DNA from: Pedobacter sp. MC2016-05 | GTDB taxonomy: Bacteria; Bacteroidota; Bacteroidia; Sphingobacteriales; Sphingobacteriaceae | Length of the DNA stretch: 64,000 bases | Direction: 5' to 3' | Assembly (NCBI RefSeq): GCF_026239735.1 | Contig: NZ_JAPIVT010000005.1 | Span: 124,001 to 188,000, forward strand | Part shown: positions 61,089-64,000 of the stretch, piece by piece | Layout: every line of letters starts with the position of its first letter | Position numbering within the stretch: the first letter of the stretch is position 1 | Made by a program: the position numbers and the translations under genes | Notes under the pieces: generated by a model | Told to the model about the DNA's origin: nothing | Seen by the model: only the letters and a program-made list of their open reading frames with translations | The model's database searches: none

Positions 61089-62537
61089 ATGAAAATACTG
61101 CTCACTGGCGCAAACGGATACATTGGTACACGATTACTTCCTTTATTATTGGATGCTAAGCATCAGGTTGTTTGCATGGTGCGTGATAGCAGAAGGTTTG
61201 CCGCACAATCTGATTTGGTGGATCAGGTTCAGATTATCAATGGTGATTTATTAAATCCTGATTCTTTAAATGAGATTCCGGATGATGTTGATGCAGCTTA
61301 TTACCTGGTTCACTCCATGTCGTCAAGCGACGAAGGGTTTTCTGATTTAGAAAAAAAATCTTCAGTGAATTTTGCTAGCGCAATAAAAAAAACAAAGTGT
61401 AAGCAGATCATTTATCTTACCGGTATTGCTAACGATGAACATTTATCCAAACATTTAGGCTCACGCCTAGCGGTAGAAGACGAATTAAAATCATCGGGCA
61501 TTGCGTGTACAATACTACGAGCAGCAATTATTATAGGTTCTGGCAGTGCATCTTTTGAAATTATCAGAGATTTAACAGAGAAAATCCCGGTGATGGTGGC
61601 TCCAAAATGGGTAAAAACAAAATGTCAGCCCATAGGCATCCGCGATGTATTGGGCTATTTAACAGGTGTTCTCCACAACCAAAAAGCATTTAATGAAACG
61701 TTTGATATCGGTGGTCCGGATATTTTAACTTATAAAAATATGTTGTTGGGTTATGCAAAGGAACGCGGCTTGAAAAGGTGGATTATTACCGTACCGGTAC
61801 TTACTCCACGATTATCATCATTATGGTTAAATTTAATTACACCTGTACCTTACTCACTGGCAAAAAGCTTGGTTGATAGCATGAAAAACGAAGTGATTTG
61901 TAAGGATGACAGGATTAAAGAGGTGGTGCCCAGGCTTTGCTTAACCTATGTCCAGGCTTTGCATTTGGCTTTTGAAAAAATTGACCAAAATTCTATAGTT
62001 TCCAGCTGGAAAGATGCCTTAAATAGGGGCTACCTGCAAACTGATTTTATGGATCAAATTAAAGTTCCACAAAATGGTACGTTGGAATATAAGGTAAAAA
62101 TGCCCTTTGAACGCAAGGCGGAAGAGGTTTTTGATAATATTTGGAGCATTGGCGGGAGTAGAGGATGGTATTTTATGGACTGGCTTTGGCAGCTGAGAGG
62201 TTTTTTAGATAAAATTTTCGGCGGCGTGGGCACACGCAGAGGTAGAACCAGTAATATTGATCTTCAAGCTGGTGATGTGCTTGATTTCTGGCGGGTGCTT
62301 TTAGCCGACAAAAAGAATAAACGATTATTACTTTATGCCGAAATGAAAGTACCTGGCGAAGCCTGGCTAGAATTCAAACTGGTAGAATTTCATGGCCAGG
62401 CGTTTTTATCGCAAATTGCTACCTTCAGGCCGAAAGGTTTGTGGGGAAGGATGTATTGGTACGCCATGTGGCCATTTCATATTGTATTGTTTAAGGGTAT
62501 GGCTAAACAGATTACTACTTTTCAGCCGGAATCTTAA
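61089..62537 (+). CDS. SDR-type oxidoreductase with C-terminal DUF2867
   Basis: The product has 482 residues from the ATG at 61089; an in-frame TTG at 61086 only adds one residue. The Rossmann start is ILLTGANGYIGTRLLPLLL (GxxGxxG), and the N-terminal 300 residues match atypical SDRs with NAD(P) binding. The C-terminal DUF2867 (about 335-480) shows YFMDWLWQLRGFLDKI and ends near FHIVLFKGMAKQI. Substrate is unknown. Confidence 0.88.
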   Translation: MKILLTGANGYIGTRLLPLLLDAKHQVVCMVRDSRRFAAQSDLVDQVQIINGDLLNPDSLNEIPDDVDAAYYLVHSMSSSDEGFSDLEKKSSVNFASAIKKTKCKQIIYLTGIANDEHLSKHLGSRLAVEDELKSSGIACTILRAAIIIGSGSASFEIIRDLTEKIPVMVAPKWVKTKCQPIGIRDVLGYLTGVLHNQKAFNETFDIGGPDILTYKNMLLGYAKERGLKRWIITVPVLTPRLSSLWLNLITPVPYSLAKSLVDSMKNEVICKDDRIKEVVPRLCLTYVQALHLAFEKIDQNSIVSSWKDALNRGYLQTDFMDQIKVPQNGTLEYKVKMPFERKAEEVFDNIWSIGGSRGWYFMDWLWQLRGFLDKIFGGVGTRRGRTSNIDLQAGDVLDFWRVLLADKKNKRLLLYAEMKVPGEAWLEFKLVEFHGQAFLSQIATFRPKGLWGRMYWYAMWPFHIVLFKGMAKQITTFQPES

Positions 62538-62573
62538 TCCAATTTTGTTAGCTTTGCTGCTTAAACGAAAAAA

Positions 62574-62696
62574 ATGCCAAATCAGGACCACGATTATTCC
62601 TTCTGGACTAAATATAAACGCTTTGCAAGTACAGAAATTTTAATGTACTTAATTATGATTGTTGGGATTGCATTAGGTATTATTTTTTTAAGTTAA
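62574..62696 (+). CDS. Small single-helix membrane protein
   Basis: The product has 40 residues: MPNQDHDYSFWTKYKRFAST, then a hydrophobic helix EILMYLIMIVGIALGIIFLS. It starts 37 bp after the oxidoreductase stop and its end overlaps the end of the convergent transglutaminase gene by 17 bp. No family is recognised. The amphipathic head and clean helix suggest a true small protein, but this is not certain. Confidence 0.5.
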   Translation: MPNQDHDYSFWTKYKRFASTEILMYLIMIVGIALGIIFLS

Positions 62697-63999
62697 GGAT
62701 CAACTTCAAATTATCGGCAGTATTTACGTCGGTCATAAACTTTGCGAATAAGCTATATTTTTCGGAAGGAAATGTTCCGTCGTTAATTTTGATTTTTCTG
62801 TAGTAAATGATTTTTCTACCCTCAACAGTTACCTTCGATTCATAAGACCCAAAATCACTTTCCAGTTTTTTATTCATCGGTAAAATAAAATCAGCTAATA
62901 CGTTTTCTGGAATCGAATAAGTGATGGTGTCTTCATCAGTATAGCCTCTATTTATATAAACAGGAAGCTTTCTTACTTTTATTTCCGGAATATCTCTCGA
63001 GATATTAAAAGCATTTAACTGTAGATACATCTTATTGTTTTGCACTGGCGCATATTGACGGATATTAACTTTAACATCTTCTGTAATTTTCGGATTATCA
63101 GTTTTATCTCTTAAGTAAGTGATGTTTTCGAAATTTATATGATCAAGATTATACCAAATTTTAAGTGCTTTATGTTGCTCGGTTATTGATTTTTCGATGT
63201 TTGATTCATGATTATCGTATTGGGCGCCCGAAAAAACCGTTTGCATATTGCCTAGAGCTGTACCATCATCACTAAGACTCAAATTTACGTTTCTTATCTG
63301 AAGATTGTTTTGTACACTTAGTTTAGGTGTTCTAAGTAATTTTCCGCCTTCAGGAGTACAGGCAAATACCAGCCGGTCATCCGTAAAATCTCCTAAAAAC
63401 CCAAAAGGAATTTTTTGATTCGTACATTCCAGCCAGGTCGTATCGCCTTTAAGTGGCAAACAGAGAATGATGTGATTACCCTGAGCCATATCTGCAAATT
63501 GAGGGTCAAGACTTATTTTTTCGCTTCCAGCTTCCACTACGCAATAATAAGATTCTATATCAACAGCTTTCAACATACTTTGCATGTAGTTTACAAGCGC
63601 TTTACAATCTCCATATCCTAAACGATCGACCTCACTTACCGCGATAGGCTGTAAACCACCGATACCGATTTGAACACTGATGTATCGCGTTTTATCTTGC
63701 AAATACTGATAAATTTTCCTGGCTTTATCTTTATCTGTTTTTTCATCCTTTGCCAAATCTTTCACCATCGTTATGGTAGCTGGCGGCAAGCTATTTCGCT
63801 GTTTAATCAGATCATCATAAACCCATTTCCCCAACTCCTCCCAATTTTGATAACTACCCTTGTGGTTGTAATAAGTAAACTGTTTAGGCGCAATTTGAAT
63901 GCTTGTTCTATAAGTTTCGGGGTTAGGACTAAAGGGTTCACTTTTAACAGCTACGATATTGCTGGCTTTCCATACCATTTTCTTTTGCTTTTCATCTGT
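62680..63999 (-). CDS. DUF3857/transglutaminase-like protein, 5' end outside window
   Basis: The coding frame continues past the window edge on the minus strand (TDEKQKK precedes the Met at 63978), so 440 residues of the C-terminal part are seen. The text begins inside DUF3857 (KMVWKASNIVAVKSEPFSP). The transglutaminase-like core (about 95-200) follows, with RYISVQIGIGGLQP, the Cys in YGDCKALVNYM, and a His in QGNHIILCLP and Asp nearby. The DUF3858-like C-terminus is all-beta. It is probably secreted; function is unknown. Confidence 0.85.
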   Translation of the reverse strand, partial: TDEKQKKMVWKASNIVAVKSEPFSPNPETYRTSIQIAPKQFTYYNHKGSYQNWEELGKWVYDDLIKQRNSLPPATITMVKDLAKDEKTDKDKARKIYQYLQDKTRYISVQIGIGGLQPIAVSEVDRLGYGDCKALVNYMQSMLKAVDIESYYCVVEAGSEKISLDPQFADMAQGNHIILCLPLKGDTTWLECTNQKIPFGFLGDFTDDRLVFACTPEGGKLLRTPKLSVQNNLQIRNVNLSLSDDGTALGNMQTVFSGAQYDNHESNIEKSITEQHKALKIWYNLDHINFENITYLRDKTDNPKITEDVKVNIRQYAPVQNNKMYLQLNAFNISRDIPEIKVRKLPVYINRGYTDEDTITYSIPENVLADFILPMNKKLESDFGSYESKVTVEGRKIIYYRKIKINDGTFPSEKYSLFAKFMTDVNTADNLKLILNLKK

Positions 64000-64000
64000 A

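Overview
The window is chromosomal DNA from a Bacteroidota bacterium, most likely Sphingobacteriaceae and Pedobacter-like. Pointers are the low GC content, the recurrent -7 promoter element TAnnTTTG in place of a sigma70 -10 box, the weak ribosome binding sites, the gene families present (Bacteroidota-type LptD, DPP IV, SatD/DUF3307, DUF2795, LytTR regulators) and the CCCCTAAAT- and AACCTCGCAGG-type intergenic palindromes. This placement is inference from family memory, not from a search. No rRNA, tRNA, CRISPR array, prophage or intact insertion sequence was seen.

Layout. 1-8971: end of RNase Z, an MCE/MlaD protein, two tandem cell-wall amidases divergent from LptD, then CinA, a lipoyl E2 acyltransferase and thioredoxin. 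8972-15053: the four-gene ligase-associated DNA repair set on the minus strand (PdeM phosphoesterase, Lhr-like helicase, ATP-dependent ligase, MBL exonuclease), with a folded intergenic element between ligase and helicase. 15094-16528: a SatD-DUF3307 pair behind three evenly spaced palindromes. 16740-25401: DPP IV, then a tight five-gene minus-strand operon with a PorV/Q-like barrel, a helix-hairpin-helix/barrel protein, ComEC, an enoyl-CoA hydratase homologue and a secreted protein. 25566-34694: YidC, CTP synthase, secreted orphans, KdsB, deoxynucleoside kinase and TrpRS. 34884-37963: PlsC, GatC, an ABC ATPase, a cobalamin adenosyltransferase, a DUF2795 protein and a small membrane protein. 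38062-47055: IspD, QueA, an ABC permease, an aminotransferase, a CDF transporter, a Nudix protein, small single-domain proteins and a DnaQ/GIY-YIG fusion nuclease. 47223-52105: a barrel protein, two orphan response regulators and a light/B12-type MerR regulator with a CrtB-like synthase and Idi. 52261-64000: Fpg/Nei glycosylase with KTSC and a membrane protein, a HipA-like kinase with DUF3037, a UPF1-like helicase, a broken receiver gene, topoisomerase III, an L,D-transpeptidase, an SDR/DUF2867 oxidoreductase and a partial DUF3857/transglutaminase protein.

Four points stand out. The SatD-DUF3307 operon has an operator array, a palm-like motif order in SatD, a probable C-terminal helix-turn-helix, and paired His/Asp residues in the membrane protein; together they suggest an autoregulated signalling module. 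An outer-membrane barrel carrying a ComEA-like DNA-binding motif sits 3 bp from comEC and could be part of a DNA-uptake path. The CarH-like regulator keeps the cobalamin-binding motifs, and a cobalamin adenosyltransferase lies in the same window. Three intergenic gaps carry tandem 7-bp repeats, two of them in inverted halves, resembling the heptanucleotide repeats known from cyanobacteria.
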